Of a DNA stretch of 64,000 nt, positions 52,557-60,780 are shown in pieces. The DNA lies in assembly GCA_963789355.1 (NCBI GenBank), contig CAWBKK010000001.1, positions 1 through 64,000 on the forward strand, given 5' to 3'. Positions within the stretch are counted from its first letter, which is position 1. Each line of letters starts with the position of its first letter. The position numbers and the translations under genes were made by a program. The notes beneath the pieces are model-generated. The model saw only the letters and a program-made list of their open reading frames with translations, made no database searches and was not told the origin of the DNA. This stretch comes from Gaiellasilicea sp963789355. Its GTDB lineage: Bacteria > Actinomycetota > Thermoleophilia > Gaiellales > Gaiellaceae.

Positions 52557-52813
52557 CCGCCCTCGATGGCAACGCCGCCGCCGGGCTCCTGCGCGATGTC
52601 TTCGGGGTCGAGATGACGGCCGTGATCGCCGAATGCGTCTCGTGCGGTGATCGCGGTCGGATCGCCGAGACGATGGCGTACATTCGGGGGCCCGGCGTCG
52701 TCCTGCGTTGCCGGGCCTGCTCGAGCGTCGTCGTCGTCGTCACCGTCGTGCACGGGATCAACTGCGTGGACGTCTCCGGGTTCGGCGACATCGAGATGCC
52801 GCGTGCTCACTAG
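52553..52813 (+). CDS. DUF6510-like zinc-finger protein
   Basis: 86 residues. Zinc-ribbon pattern AECVSCGDRGRIAE ... VVLRCRACSSVVVVV, i.e. C-x2-C and C-x2-C, characteristic of a small actinobacterial family (DUF6510, to my recollection). Coupled to the upstream membrane protein; ends in a shared CTAG with the convergent NDH gene. Confidence 0.7.
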   Translation: MTALDGNAAAGLLRDVFGVEMTAVIAECVSCGDRGRIAETMAYIRGPGVVLRCRACSSVVVVVTVVHGINCVDVSGFGDIEMPRAH

Positions 52814-54153
52814 CCGTGGGGCCAGACGCTTCGTGACGAGACGTCCGTGATCAGTCGGGCGCCGCGACCGCGGGTCGCGAAGCTGAACGACCAGCGGATC
52901 AGAACGAGCAGCCGGTTCTGGAAGCCGATCAGGTACCAGAGGTGCACCACGAGCCAGATCATCCAGGCGGGAAAGCCGCTGAGCCGAATGCCCTTGACGT
53001 TGGCGACTGCGGCAGCACGGCCGATGGTGGCCAGGTCGCCCTTGTCGCGGTAGCGAAACGCGCTGTACCCGCGCCCTCCCAGCCGCGCGCGGACAACGCC
53101 GGCCGCATACCGTCCTTGCTGCATCGCGACCGGAGCCGTCCCCGGGAGGACGACAGACTCTCCGTTCGGGGCGCGCACCCGGATCATGTCCCCGATCGCG
53201 AACACCTCCTCGTGGCCAGGAAGGGTCAGGTCGGGTTCGACGGTGATGCGCCCGGAGCGGTCGCGCTCTGCCCGCGTCAGCTCGGCGAGCCTGCCGGCGA
53301 GGCCGGAGGCGGTGACGCCGGCTGCCCAGACGACCGCGCGGCTGGCAATGCGCTCCGTGCCGCCCTTTCCGTCCGCCAGCGCCACGCCGTCGGCGTCGAT
53401 CTCGATGACGGTGCGCCCCGTGAGGACGGTCACGCCGAGGCGCTGCAACGATCGTTCGGCCTTCGCCGACAGCGACGGGGGGAAGCCCGTCAGAACCCGG
53501 TCTGCAGCCTCGACGAGCAGGATGCGGGCCTGGCGCGGGTCGATGACCCGAAAGTCGCGCCGCAGCGTGTCCCGCGCGAGCTCGGCGATCTGCCCGGCGA
53601 CTTCCACACCCGTCGGGCCGGCACCGACGACGACGAACGTGAGCCACTCGTCTCGGGCGGCTGCGTTCGGCTCGACTTCTGCCGCTTCGAACGCGGCGAG
53701 GAGGCGGCCGCGGACGGCGAGTGCGCTCTCGAGCGACTTGACCTCGGCGGCGTGCATCCTCCAGGCCTCGTGACCGAAGTAGGAGTAGTCCGAGCCCCCG
53801 GCGACGATCAAGGTGTCGTAGCCGAGGCGGTCAGGTGCGGGGACGTCGGAGACCGAGCGGAGGCGCAGCTCGCGAGCCTCGAGGTCGAAGTCCTCGACCG
53901 CCGCGAGAAGGACACGGACATTGCCGTCGCTCTTGAAGACCGCCCGCAGCGGATAGGCGATCTCGCCCGGCGAAAGCGCACCTGTTGCGACCTGGTACGT
54001 GAGCGGCTGGAAGAGATGGAAGTTGCGGCGGTCGACAAGCGTGATCTCTACCGGCGCGCGCCGAAGCTTCGACACCGCTGCGAGGCCGCCGAAGCCTCCG
54101 CCCACGACGACGACATGATGGATCTGCTCCCGGTTCGGCAAGGCGCCGTCCAT
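52810..54153 (-). CDS. Type II NADH dehydrogenase-like FAD oxidoreductase
   Basis: 447 residues from ATG 54153. FAD site VVVVGGGFGGLAAVSKL, NLFHLFQPLTYQVATGALSPGEIA-like block, second Rossmann site FVVVGAGPTGVEVAGQIAEL, VVWAAGVTASGLAG, VFAIGDMIRV and a C-terminal amphipathic/hydrophobic segment (AWMIWLVVHLWYLIGFQNRLLVL) for membrane attachment. Passes electrons from NADH to quinone without pumping. Last gene of a six-gene operon. Confidence 0.92.
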   Translation of the reverse strand: MDGALPNREQIHHVVVVGGGFGGLAAVSKLRRAPVEITLVDRRNFHLFQPLTYQVATGALSPGEIAYPLRAVFKSDGNVRVLLAAVEDFDLEARELRLRSVSDVPAPDRLGYDTLIVAGGSDYSYFGHEAWRMHAAEVKSLESALAVRGRLLAAFEAAEVEPNAAARDEWLTFVVVGAGPTGVEVAGQIAELARDTLRRDFRVIDPRQARILLVEAADRVLTGFPPSLSAKAERSLQRLGVTVLTGRTVIEIDADGVALADGKGGTERIASRAVVWAAGVTASGLAGRLAELTRAERDRSGRITVEPDLTLPGHEEVFAIGDMIRVRAPNGESVVLPGTAPVAMQQGRYAAGVVRARLGGRGYSAFRYRDKGDLATIGRAAAVANVKGIRLSGFPAWMIWLVVHLWYLIGFQNRLLVLIRWSFSFATRGRGARLITDVSSRSVWPHG

Positions 54154-54160
54154 CTCGGCG

Positions 54161-54901
54161 TCACGTGGCCCCGAAGCGCTCGGTCTTGACGCGTCGAGGC
54201 TCGTGGCCGAGTCGGACCAGCGCTTCTGCAACAGTCTCGACGAAGGGCGCTGACCCGCAGACATAGATGTGCGGGAGCTCGGCCGGCCCAGGCCCGACCT
54301 CTGCCAGCATCTGCGCGTCGACGCGCCGCGCGTAGCCTCCCCAACCGTGAGGTCGGGCGCGGGTCAGCGTGTGCGCGACACGTAGGCCGCCGCCTTCGAG
54401 CCGCGCCAGCTCGTCGCGGTAGATGACGTCGTCCCAGCTGCGCGATGAGAAGAGGAGCCGCGTGTCCGCGGAGCTACCGGCGTCGGCGCGTGCGCGGATC
54501 ATTGCCATCAGCGGCACGACTCCGGATCCGCCGGCCACGAGCAGCACCGGTCCGCCCTGTGCGGGCTCCCAGACGAAGTAGCCGCCGACGGGCCCACGGA
54601 GCTCGATCCGGTCGCGCGGCTGTAGCTCGTCGGTCAGGTACGGCGAGACCTCGCCGTCGTCCAGGCGCTCGACGGTCAGCTCGATGCGACTGCCGTCGGG
54701 AGGCGACGCGATCGAGTAGCTGCGCTGCGCCTGGTAGCCATCCTCCGCGGTGAGACGCACGTCGACGTGCTGACCGGCCCGGTGCCCCGGCCAGTCGGCG
54801 ACGTCGAAGGCGATCGTCTTCACACGCGGCGTCTCAGCGCGGACGTCGACGACGGTCGCGACGTGCCAATTCAGTCGCCCCAGTACCGCTGCTCGCGCCA
54901 T
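54161..54901 (-). CDS. Ferredoxin-NAD(P) reductase-like oxidoreductase
   Basis: 246 residues. FAD-binding RSYSIASPPDGSRIEL, NAD part LLVAGGSGVVPLMAMIRAR, VIYRDELARLE and the C-terminal HIYVCGSAPFVETVAEALVRLG. Its start overlaps the sulfite-oxidase-like gene by 31 bases; this pair commonly occurs together in actinobacteria, the reductase probably serving the molybdoenzyme (inference). Confidence 0.9.
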   Translation of the reverse strand: MARAAVLGRLNWHVATVVDVRAETPRVKTIAFDVADWPGHRAGQHVDVRLTAEDGYQAQRSYSIASPPDGSRIELTVERLDDGEVSPYLTDELQPRDRIELRGPVGGYFVWEPAQGGPVLLVAGGSGVVPLMAMIRARADAGSSADTRLLFSSRSWDDVIYRDELARLEGGGLRVAHTLTRARPHGWGGYARRVDAQMLAEVGPGPAELPHIYVCGSAPFVETVAEALVRLGHEPRRVKTERFGAT

Positions 54902-55476
54902 GGATCGCCGTAGTTGTGGTAGCCGTAGGTCTCCCAGAAGCCGGGCTCGTCCGTCGCCGCGAGCTGGATCCCACGCACCCACTTGGCACTCTTCCAGAAG
55001 TAGAGGTGCGGGACGAGCAGACGCGCCGGGCCGCCGTGCTCCGGCTCGAGAGGCTCGCCGTCGTACTGGTAGGCGACCCAGGCCCTCCCGCCGGTGACGT
55101 CCTCGATCGGCACGTTCGTGGTGTAGCCGCCGTCGCAGAACGGGATGACGTACGCGGCCGACGTCTCGATCCCATCGAGCAGCGTGTCGAGCGCGACCCC
55201 CCGCCACACCGTGTCCAGCTTCGACCACTTCGTCACGCAGTGGATGTCGACCGTGATCTCCTCGCTCGGCAGCCCGCGGAACTCCTCCCAGCTCCAGTGG
55301 CGCGGCTCGTCGACCTCGCCGACGATCGAGAAGTCCCACTGCTCGAGCGGCGTGTGCGGCGTGGGGCCGGCCGAGAGAACCGGGAAGTCTTGCGTCACGT
55401 ACTGGCCGGGGGGCACGCGATCGCTGGGCGCGTCCGCGCGGCGGCCTCGGAAGCCGCGGGAGGTGATCGGCGGCAT
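54871..55476 (-). CDS. Sulfite oxidase-like molybdopterin oxidoreductase (soluble)
   Basis: 201 residues from ATG 55476 with GGAG upstream. Moco cysteine in EITVDIHCVTKWSKLDTVWRGV; SIVGEVDEPRHWSWEEFRGLP and ARLLVPHLYFWKSAKWVRGI complete the fold. It lacks a signal peptide and a dimerisation domain, so it is the short YuiH-type rather than true sulfite oxidase. Substrate unknown. Confidence 0.92.
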   Translation of the reverse strand: MPPITSRGFRGRRADAPSDRVPPGQYVTQDFPVLSAGPTPHTPLEQWDFSIVGEVDEPRHWSWEEFRGLPSEEITVDIHCVTKWSKLDTVWRGVALDTLLDGIETSAAYVIPFCDGGYTTNVPIEDVTGGRAWVAYQYDGEPLEPEHGGPARLLVPHLYFWKSAKWVRGIQLAATDEPGFWETYGYHNYGDPWREQRYWGD

Positions 55477-55489
55477 GGTCTGCTCCTCT

Positions 55490-56456
55490 CTACCCGAAGG
55501 TGAACACGTAGGCCTCGACGCCCGGCTCGTGGAAGGTGACCGCGAACGTGCGCTCGTCCACCGAATCCGGCTGACGGACGAGCTGGTAGAGGCGGTCGTC
55601 CTCGACCACGCCGTGGCCTTCACCGTCGACGTCGACGCCGCCGGCTGCGCCGGGCTCCCGGCCGTCGAGGAGAACGTCGAACGGAATCGGTTGGCGACCG
55701 TCTGCCCGCTTCAGCACGAGGTGGACGTCGCGCGAACGGAACCGGAACAGGATGCGTCCTCCCGGCTCGTTCAGGACGACGTGGTCTCTCCGCATCGTCC
55801 AGTCGCCGGACAGCGCCCAGTGGTTCAGCTTCAGCCGCTCGGGAGCGGCGAAGACGCGCGAACTGCCGGCGCGGGCGCCTCCCGGCGAGGAGAAGTTCTC
55901 CGTGCGCTCGTAGCCGAGGTACGTCTCGGGGCTGCCCACACGCTCCCAATCGGGAGCCAGCTCGTCGCCCTCGCCCTGGACGCGCACGGTCTCTCCCGGC
56001 GGCAGGCCGAGCAGCTCCTGGATCACGCGTTCGGATCCTTCGTACTGCCCTTCGCCGAAGTGGGTGTGCCGGATGACGCCGCTCCGGTCGGCGAAGTACA
56101 GCGCCGGCCAGTAGCGATTGCTGAACGCACGCCAGATCTCGTACCGGTTGTCGATCGCGACCGGCCAATCGATCGCTCGCCTCGCGACTTCCCGGCCGAC
56201 GCTGTCCACGGCGTGCTCGAAGTCGAACTCCGGCGTCTGGATCCCGACGACCGCCAAGCCGTCATCCCGGTACTTCTCGTTCCACGCTCGGATGTACGGG
56301 AGCGTGCGAAGCCAGTTGATGCAGGTGTAGGTGCCGAAGTCGACCAGGACGACGCGTCCTTCCAGCGCGGAGGCAGTCGAGCGGCTCGGAGTTGAGCCAG
56401 CCCGTCGCTCCCTCGAAGCCGGGCAGGTGGGTCTCTCGCAGTCCGAGAAGGCTCAC
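55490..56456 (-). CDS. Thioredoxin-like (DipZ C-terminal type) protein (one apparent frameshift)
   Basis: GTG 56454-56456 overlaps the upstream TGA as GTGA. Starts SLLGLRETHLPGFEGATGWLNSEPL; near 56375 one extra base breaks the frame, and its removal gives ALEGRVVLVDFGTYTCINWLRTLPYIRAW. That active site has C-I-N, with no second Cys, the pattern of TlpA/DipZ-like domains. A beta-sandwich C-terminal domain follows (GSSRVFAAPERLKLNHWALSGDW). About 322 residues; probable thiol or peroxide chemistry. Confidence 0.8.
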
Positions 56457-57127
56457 GTCGCATCACCGCCCACAGCCCCGCGCCGCAAGGACCGTATTTC
56501 CTCGGCCAGGGCATGCACCGCGGACACTCCGAAGCGGTGCGCCCACGCGTCGACCCAGTCCTGGTCGTCGAGGAAGAACTTCCAGTCGCCGACCACTCCT
56601 TGCCTCACGAACAGAAACGGCACGGGTGCTTGGAACGGGCGGAAATTCGCGTTGTACAACGCCGTCCCGTCGTTGCCTTCGTAGAAGGGCCCGAAGACGA
56701 TTCCATCCTCGACGTACGACGGAAGCGCAAGCTGCTCCAGGACGTCGGCGAAGACCCCTTGGGCACGACCGGCCGGCAGGTCGGTGAAGACGACGACGAT
56801 CGTCTTGTAGCTCGCGTCGTCGCCGCCCGTCGGCGCGATGCTCCTGAACAGGTTCGTATAGCCGTCGATCACCTCGACGACGTGTTGCACACCTCGGTCC
56901 GCGATCCGTGCTGGGGCGAGCCAGAGCGTCTTGCGCTCCAGAGCCCCAGGCACGAAGGGACAGACGGGCCCGGCGCGGCCGAGCTCCTCGTGCGGCCTGG
57001 CCACGAACGTCGTGATCCAGTGCGCGACGGCGTGAAGCGCACGCAGATCGCGTTCCGCGAGCTCGCTCGTCCTGCCGGCCTCCTCGAGCTCCTCGGGGAG
57101 GAAGAGATCAGCTGTCTGTGTCGGCAT
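56453..57127 (-). CDS. DUF6875 family protein
   Basis: 224 residues from ATG 57127 with GAGGAGG upstream. LRALHAVAHWITTFVARPHEELGRAGPVCPFVPGAL near the N-terminus (read in parts: HAVAHWITTFVARPH; GPVCPFVPGAL), then YKTIVVVFTDLPA and a C-terminal VPFLFVRQGVVGDWKFFLDD. I recall CPFVP plus FVRQ as the DUF6875 pattern; no function is known to me. Part of the redox operon. Confidence 0.65.
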   Translation of the reverse strand: MPTQTADLFLPEELEEAGRTSELAERDLRALHAVAHWITTFVARPHEELGRAGPVCPFVPGALERKTLWLAPARIADRGVQHVVEVIDGYTNLFRSIAPTGGDDASYKTIVVVFTDLPAGRAQGVFADVLEQLALPSYVEDGIVFGPFYEGNDGTALYNANFRPFQAPVPFLFVRQGVVGDWKFFLDDQDWVDAWAHRFGVSAVHALAEEIRSLRRGAVGGDAT

Positions 57128-57143
57128 CGTGCCTCCTCTCTCG

Positions 57144-58346
57144 CTAACGCATCGACCTGAACGCGGCCCGCATCTCGGTGGAGAAGAGCTGCGGCTCCTC
57201 CCACGCTGCGAAGTGACCGCCCTTGTCGACCTCGTTGAAGTAGGCGAGGCCGGGGTAGACCGCCTCGACCCAGCTGCGCGGAGAAGCCCAGATCTCGCCG
57301 GGGAACGTCGTGAAACCGACGGGGACTGCGACCGGCGGCGGCGCCTGACCGCTCGCAAGCGCTGCGGCCAGCGCTCGTGCGTCCTCCCAGTACGACCGGG
57401 CCGCCGACGCGCCGGTTCCCGTGAACCAGTACAGCGTGACGTTGTCGAGGATCGTGTCCCGCGTGAGGCTGCCCACCGGCTCGCGGTCGACGAAGGCGCG
57501 GGCGATCTTGTAGTAGCTGTCCGTGTCGTGGTCGAGCAGCCAGGCGGCCAGTGCGACGGGTGAGTCCAGCAGCGCGTACCCGATCGTCTGCGGCCGCGTC
57601 GCCATCTCGAGGAAGTAGGCGAAGCCGTCCTGCCTGAACGCCGCGATTGCCTCGGCCGCTGCGCGTTCCTTCTCGGACTCCTTGGGCAGTTGGTCGCCGA
57701 TGGCGAGCACCGCCGTGAGCAGGTTCACGTGGTAGCCGGCCAGACCCTCCACCCCCTGGCGGCCCATCATGTCCGTGACGAGCGCACCCACGTCGCCGCC
57801 CTGGGCGACGTAGCGCGTGTAACCGAGGCGGTGCATCAGCTCAGCCCACGCGTGTGCGACGCGGCCGGCGTTCCAGCCGAGCTCGGTCGGCTCGCTCGCG
57901 AACCCGTAACCGGGCATCGACGGCAGCACCAGATGGAACGCGTCCTCCGCGGTGCCGCCGTGCGCCGTCGGGTCGGTCAGAGGCCCGATGGTGTCGAGCA
58001 GCTCGACGACCGAGCCGGGCCAGCCGTGGGTCATGATCAGCGGCAGCGCGTTCTCGTGCGGCGAGCGCACGTGGATGAAGTGGATCTCCACTCCGTCGAT
58101 CTCGGTCGTGAACTGCGGCAGCGCGTTGAGCCTCGCCTCGGCCCTGCGCCAGTCGTAGTCGCTCACCCAGTAGGCGGCGAGCTCCTGCATCGTCGCGAGC
58201 TGCACGCCCTGCGAACGGTCTGCGACGAGCTCCTTGCTGGGCCAGCGCGTCGCCCCGATGCGCCGGTGCAGGTCGTCGATCTGCTCCTCCGGAATCTCGA
58301 TATGGAACGGCCGAACCTCGGTCGCGGTGTCGACGGTTGTGCTCAT
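57144..58346 (-). CDS. Epoxide hydrolase (alpha/beta hydrolase with EHN domain)
   Basis: 400 residues from ATG 58346 with AAGGAG upstream. EHN lid: FHIEIPEEQIDDLHRRIGATRWP. Core: oxyanion block THGWPGSVVELLD, nucleophile Asp in AQGGDVGALVTDMMG, lid Tyr in TLYWFTGTGASAARSYWED, charge-relay His in VDKGGHFAAWEEPQLF. First gene of the operon epoxide hydrolase-DUF6875-thioredoxin-sulfite oxidase-like-reductase-NDH. Confidence 0.94.
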   Translation of the reverse strand: MSTTVDTATEVRPFHIEIPEEQIDDLHRRIGATRWPSKELVADRSQGVQLATMQELAAYWVSDYDWRRAEARLNALPQFTTEIDGVEIHFIHVRSPHENALPLIMTHGWPGSVVELLDTIGPLTDPTAHGGTAEDAFHLVLPSMPGYGFASEPTELGWNAGRVAHAWAELMHRLGYTRYVAQGGDVGALVTDMMGRQGVEGLAGYHVNLLTAVLAIGDQLPKESEKERAAAEAIAAFRQDGFAYFLEMATRPQTIGYALLDSPVALAAWLLDHDTDSYYKIARAFVDREPVGSLTRDTILDNVTLYWFTGTGASAARSYWEDARALAAALASGQAPPPVAVPVGFTTFPGEIWASPRSWVEAVYPGLAYFNEVDKGGHFAAWEEPQLFSTEMRAAFRSMR

Positions 58347-58408
58347 GGGATCTCCTTTCGGTCGTACGGAGTCGGTTACGCCGTCAAGCCTGCTCGTCTC
58401 GCCCTGCC

Positions 58409-58446
58409 CACCGCACCCGTCGAAGCCCTGGTCTGCTCCCTGGTCG
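58409..58446 (-). promoter_or_regulatory. Shared direct-repeat element d (redox operon)
   Basis: Minus strand: GACCAGGG twice, 12 bases apart (plus-strand CTGG at 58440 and 58428), then 10 bases to GGTGCGGTG (58409-58417). It starts 63 bases before the epoxide hydrolase ATG. Both half-sites are full matches. Confidence 0.65.
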
Positions 58447-58484
58447 AATTCGGCGAACAGACGATGGCGCAGCGAAACGCACGC

Positions 58485-58997
58485 TCACGCGATCGCCTTC
58501 AGCAGCGTCTCGACGTCGTACTGACCGCGGTGCACGACGCCGTCGATGAAGAACGTGGGCGTCCCCGTCACCTCGCCGGACGCCTCGGCGCTCTCGACGT
58601 CCCGCCGAACCCGGATCAGCGTCTCGCTGCCGAGCCGGTCGCGTTCGAACTGCGCCTCGTCGAGCCCGAGCTCACGGGCGTAGTCGCGCAGGTGGTCGTC
58701 TCCGAGCAGGAATTGCCGGTGGAAGAGCAGCTCGTGCATCGCCCAGAAGCATCCCTGGAGCGCAGCAGCCTCAGCCGCCCTCGCGGCCGCAAGGGAGTTC
58801 GGGTGGAGCTCAGTGAGCGGGAAGTGTCGAAAGGCAATGCACACGCCGCGCGGCTGCGCCTGCTCGAGCCGCACCAGCCGTTGGGTCGACCGAAACGCCT
58901 GCCGCGAATGCGGGCACTCGTAGTCTCCGTACTCGACGATCACATGGGGGCCCGGCGAGCCGCGAACATGGTCGAGCTCCTCCAACGCTGCCAGCAT
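58485..58997 (-). CDS. DsbA-like thioredoxin-fold protein with CPHS active site
   Basis: 170 residues from ATG 58997 with GAGGAGG upstream. VIVEYGDYECPHSRQAFRS has a C-P-H-S centre instead of C-x2-C, so it cannot form the usual disulphide. FRHFPLTELHPNSLAAARAAEAA and GTPTFFIDGVVHRGQYDVETLL are the FrnE/DsbA blocks. No signal peptide, so cytosolic. Perhaps a glutathione- or mycothiol-type monothiol oxidoreductase (inference). Confidence 0.9.
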   Translation of the reverse strand: MLAALEELDHVRGSPGPHVIVEYGDYECPHSRQAFRSTQRLVRLEQAQPRGVCIAFRHFPLTELHPNSLAAARAAEAAALQGCFWAMHELLFHRQFLLGDDHLRDYARELGLDEAQFERDRLGSETLIRVRRDVESAEASGEVTGTPTFFIDGVVHRGQYDVETLLKAIA

Positions 58998-59051
58998 CAG
59001 AACTCCTCCTCGGGCACGCTTCGACACCAACGGTGCCGCGGCGTCAGCAAC

Positions 59052-59089
59052 GTCGCGCCCGTCGAACCCCCTGGTCGGATGACCGGACG
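59052..59089 (-). promoter_or_regulatory. Shared direct-repeat element e (DsbA-like gene)
   Basis: Minus strand: CCGGTC and GACCAGGG, spacing 12 (plus-strand CCGG at 59083, CTGG at 59071), then 10 bases to GGGCGCGAC (59052-59060). It starts 55 bases before the ATG. Confidence 0.65.
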
Positions 59090-59114
59090 CCGTGGAGCGG
59101 GTATCTCCGCGCTG

Positions 59115-60680
59115 CTAGCCGATCCAGGCCTTCTCGAGGATGAGCATGATCTGCGGGTCGACCCGGACGCCCTGGACCCGCCGCTTCGCGACGTGAATCC
59201 CGTTCACGTGGAAGGAGATCCCGACGCCTGACTCTGTCGCCACCCGGAAGAGCGCCTGGCGGAAGATCGCCCGCTGCTTCGTCGGACTCAGCGTCCTGCC
59301 CCCGGCGTCGATCAGCGCGTCGAGCTTCGCGTCGTAGAACTTGCCCTCGTTCCAGACTGCGCGGCTGCGGTACAGAAGCTCGAGCAGCTCCTTGGGATGG
59401 CGCCGATTCCAGTACGCGGCAAACGACGGGCGACGCAGCCAGTGGTTGCTCCAGAAGGTGTCGGTCGGAACCTTGTTGATGGTGATGTCGACGCCGGCGG
59501 GCGCAACGACCGCCTTGAGCGCCGCCACCATGTCCGCGAGGCCGGGGTAGACATCGGCCACCGTCATCGTGATGTCGACACCGTTCCGATGTCCCGCTGC
59601 TGCCAGGAGGCTCCTCGCGCGGGCGATCTCGGGCCCCGGCACACCGCGCTTCGGCGGGTAGAACGGGTCCCCCGGGAGCACCGGCACGTCGCCTGTCAGC
59701 GTTCCGTTGCCCAGGATCGAAGCCTGTATGAGCACCTTCCGGTTCACGGCCATCTTGATCGCCTTGAAGACGCGGGGATCGGTGAAGGGCGCCTGGCTCT
59801 GGTCGAACACGTAGTCGAGGAAGACGGCGCCGGGCAGCGTGTAGAGGCGCAGGTTCGTGTTGGCCCTGATTGCCCCCACCTGCGTGAACGGGATCCGGTC
59901 GCTGATGTCGGCCGAGCCGCTGATCACGGCCTGGGCCTTCGTGTTCGGGTCGGCGATGTAGACGGCCCGCACGGAGTCGAGGTAGGGCAGGCCCTTCACC
60001 CAGTAGTTGGGGTTGCGGACGATCTCCCACCCGAGCGTCGGCTTCCAGGACTTGATCATGAACGGGCCCGTGCCGATCGGGTCCTTCTTGGGGTCGGATC
60101 CGTTCGGGTGGATGCCGGTCTGGTAGGCGCCCATGAAATTCGGGAACTGGGCGTCGGGCTTCTTCAGCCGGACGACGACGGTGTGCGCATCCGGGGTCGA
60201 GATCCCGTCCGGGTCGAGCTCTGAACTGAGTCGCGCGTACGCCGACGAGCCGTTCCGCTTGTCGAGAATCCGACGGAGCGTCCAGGCGACATCCCTCGAC
60301 GTCAGCGGCTTGCCGTTGCTGAACCGGACGCCCCGACGGAGCTTGAACGTCCACGACTTCGCATCCTGCGAGGCCTCCCAGCTCGTCGCCAGCCGCGGTC
60401 TCAACTCCCACGTCCCCGGCACGATGTACGTCAGGCGGTCGAAGGTGTTGTTGAGCGCAGGCTGCGAGACCGCGATGCCGGTCTGCAGGATCGGGTCCGT
60501 GGTCTCCGCCGACGACGTATCGGTGTAGACGAGGTTCAGCGTCCCGCCCCTCTTCGGCTCGCTCGCTGCAAGCGCGCGCGGAACGAGCAAGCCCATCCCG
60601 GTGCCCGCGGCGGCGAGCCCTGCGGCGCCGAGCAGGAACTCATCACGACTCAGCGTGTGCGGCGTCTCGTGTTCTGCCAC
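59115..60680 (-). CDS. ABC transporter substrate-binding protein, family 5 (peptide/nickel type)
   Basis: 521 residues from ATG 60680. Signal region SRDEFLLGAAGLAAAGTGMGLLVPRALAA, then EPKRGGTLNLVYTDTSSAETTDP, WTFKLRRGVRFSNGKPLTSRDVAWTLRR, GTGPFMIKSWKP and the C-terminal dipeptide-binding lobe. Captures oligopeptides, Ni or similar outside the cell for the permease pair at 62.5-64 kb. It has its own promoter candidate, so it may be made in excess of the membrane parts. Confidence 0.92.
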   Translation of the reverse strand: MAEHETPHTLSRDEFLLGAAGLAAAGTGMGLLVPRALAASEPKRGGTLNLVYTDTSSAETTDPILQTGIAVSQPALNNTFDRLTYIVPGTWELRPRLATSWEASQDAKSWTFKLRRGVRFSNGKPLTSRDVAWTLRRILDKRNGSSAYARLSSELDPDGISTPDAHTVVVRLKKPDAQFPNFMGAYQTGIHPNGSDPKKDPIGTGPFMIKSWKPTLGWEIVRNPNYWVKGLPYLDSVRAVYIADPNTKAQAVISGSADISDRIPFTQVGAIRANTNLRLYTLPGAVFLDYVFDQSQAPFTDPRVFKAIKMAVNRKVLIQASILGNGTLTGDVPVLPGDPFYPPKRGVPGPEIARARSLLAAAGHRNGVDITMTVADVYPGLADMVAALKAVVAPAGVDITINKVPTDTFWSNHWLRRPSFAAYWNRRHPKELLELLYRSRAVWNEGKFYDAKLDALIDAGGRTLSPTKQRAIFRQALFRVATESGVGISFHVNGIHVAKRRVQGVRVDPQIMLILEKAWIG

Positions 60681-60739
60681 AGAGCCTCCTTCTCCGTCGC
60701 GCTAATCAGCCGCAACGGCCGGTCCTGGCACCCGCGTCG

Positions 60740-60768
60740 ACCCTATAGCGCTGTTTCATATGGGTCAA
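60740..60768 (-). promoter_or_regulatory. Sigma-70-type promoter candidate for the substrate-binding gene
   Basis: Minus strand TTGACC (60763-60768), exactly 17 bases, then TAGGGT (60740-60745), 60 bases before the ATG. The AT-rich spacer stands out against the GC-rich surroundings. Confidence 0.55.
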
Positions 60769-60780
60769 CCGTCGCAGCGG

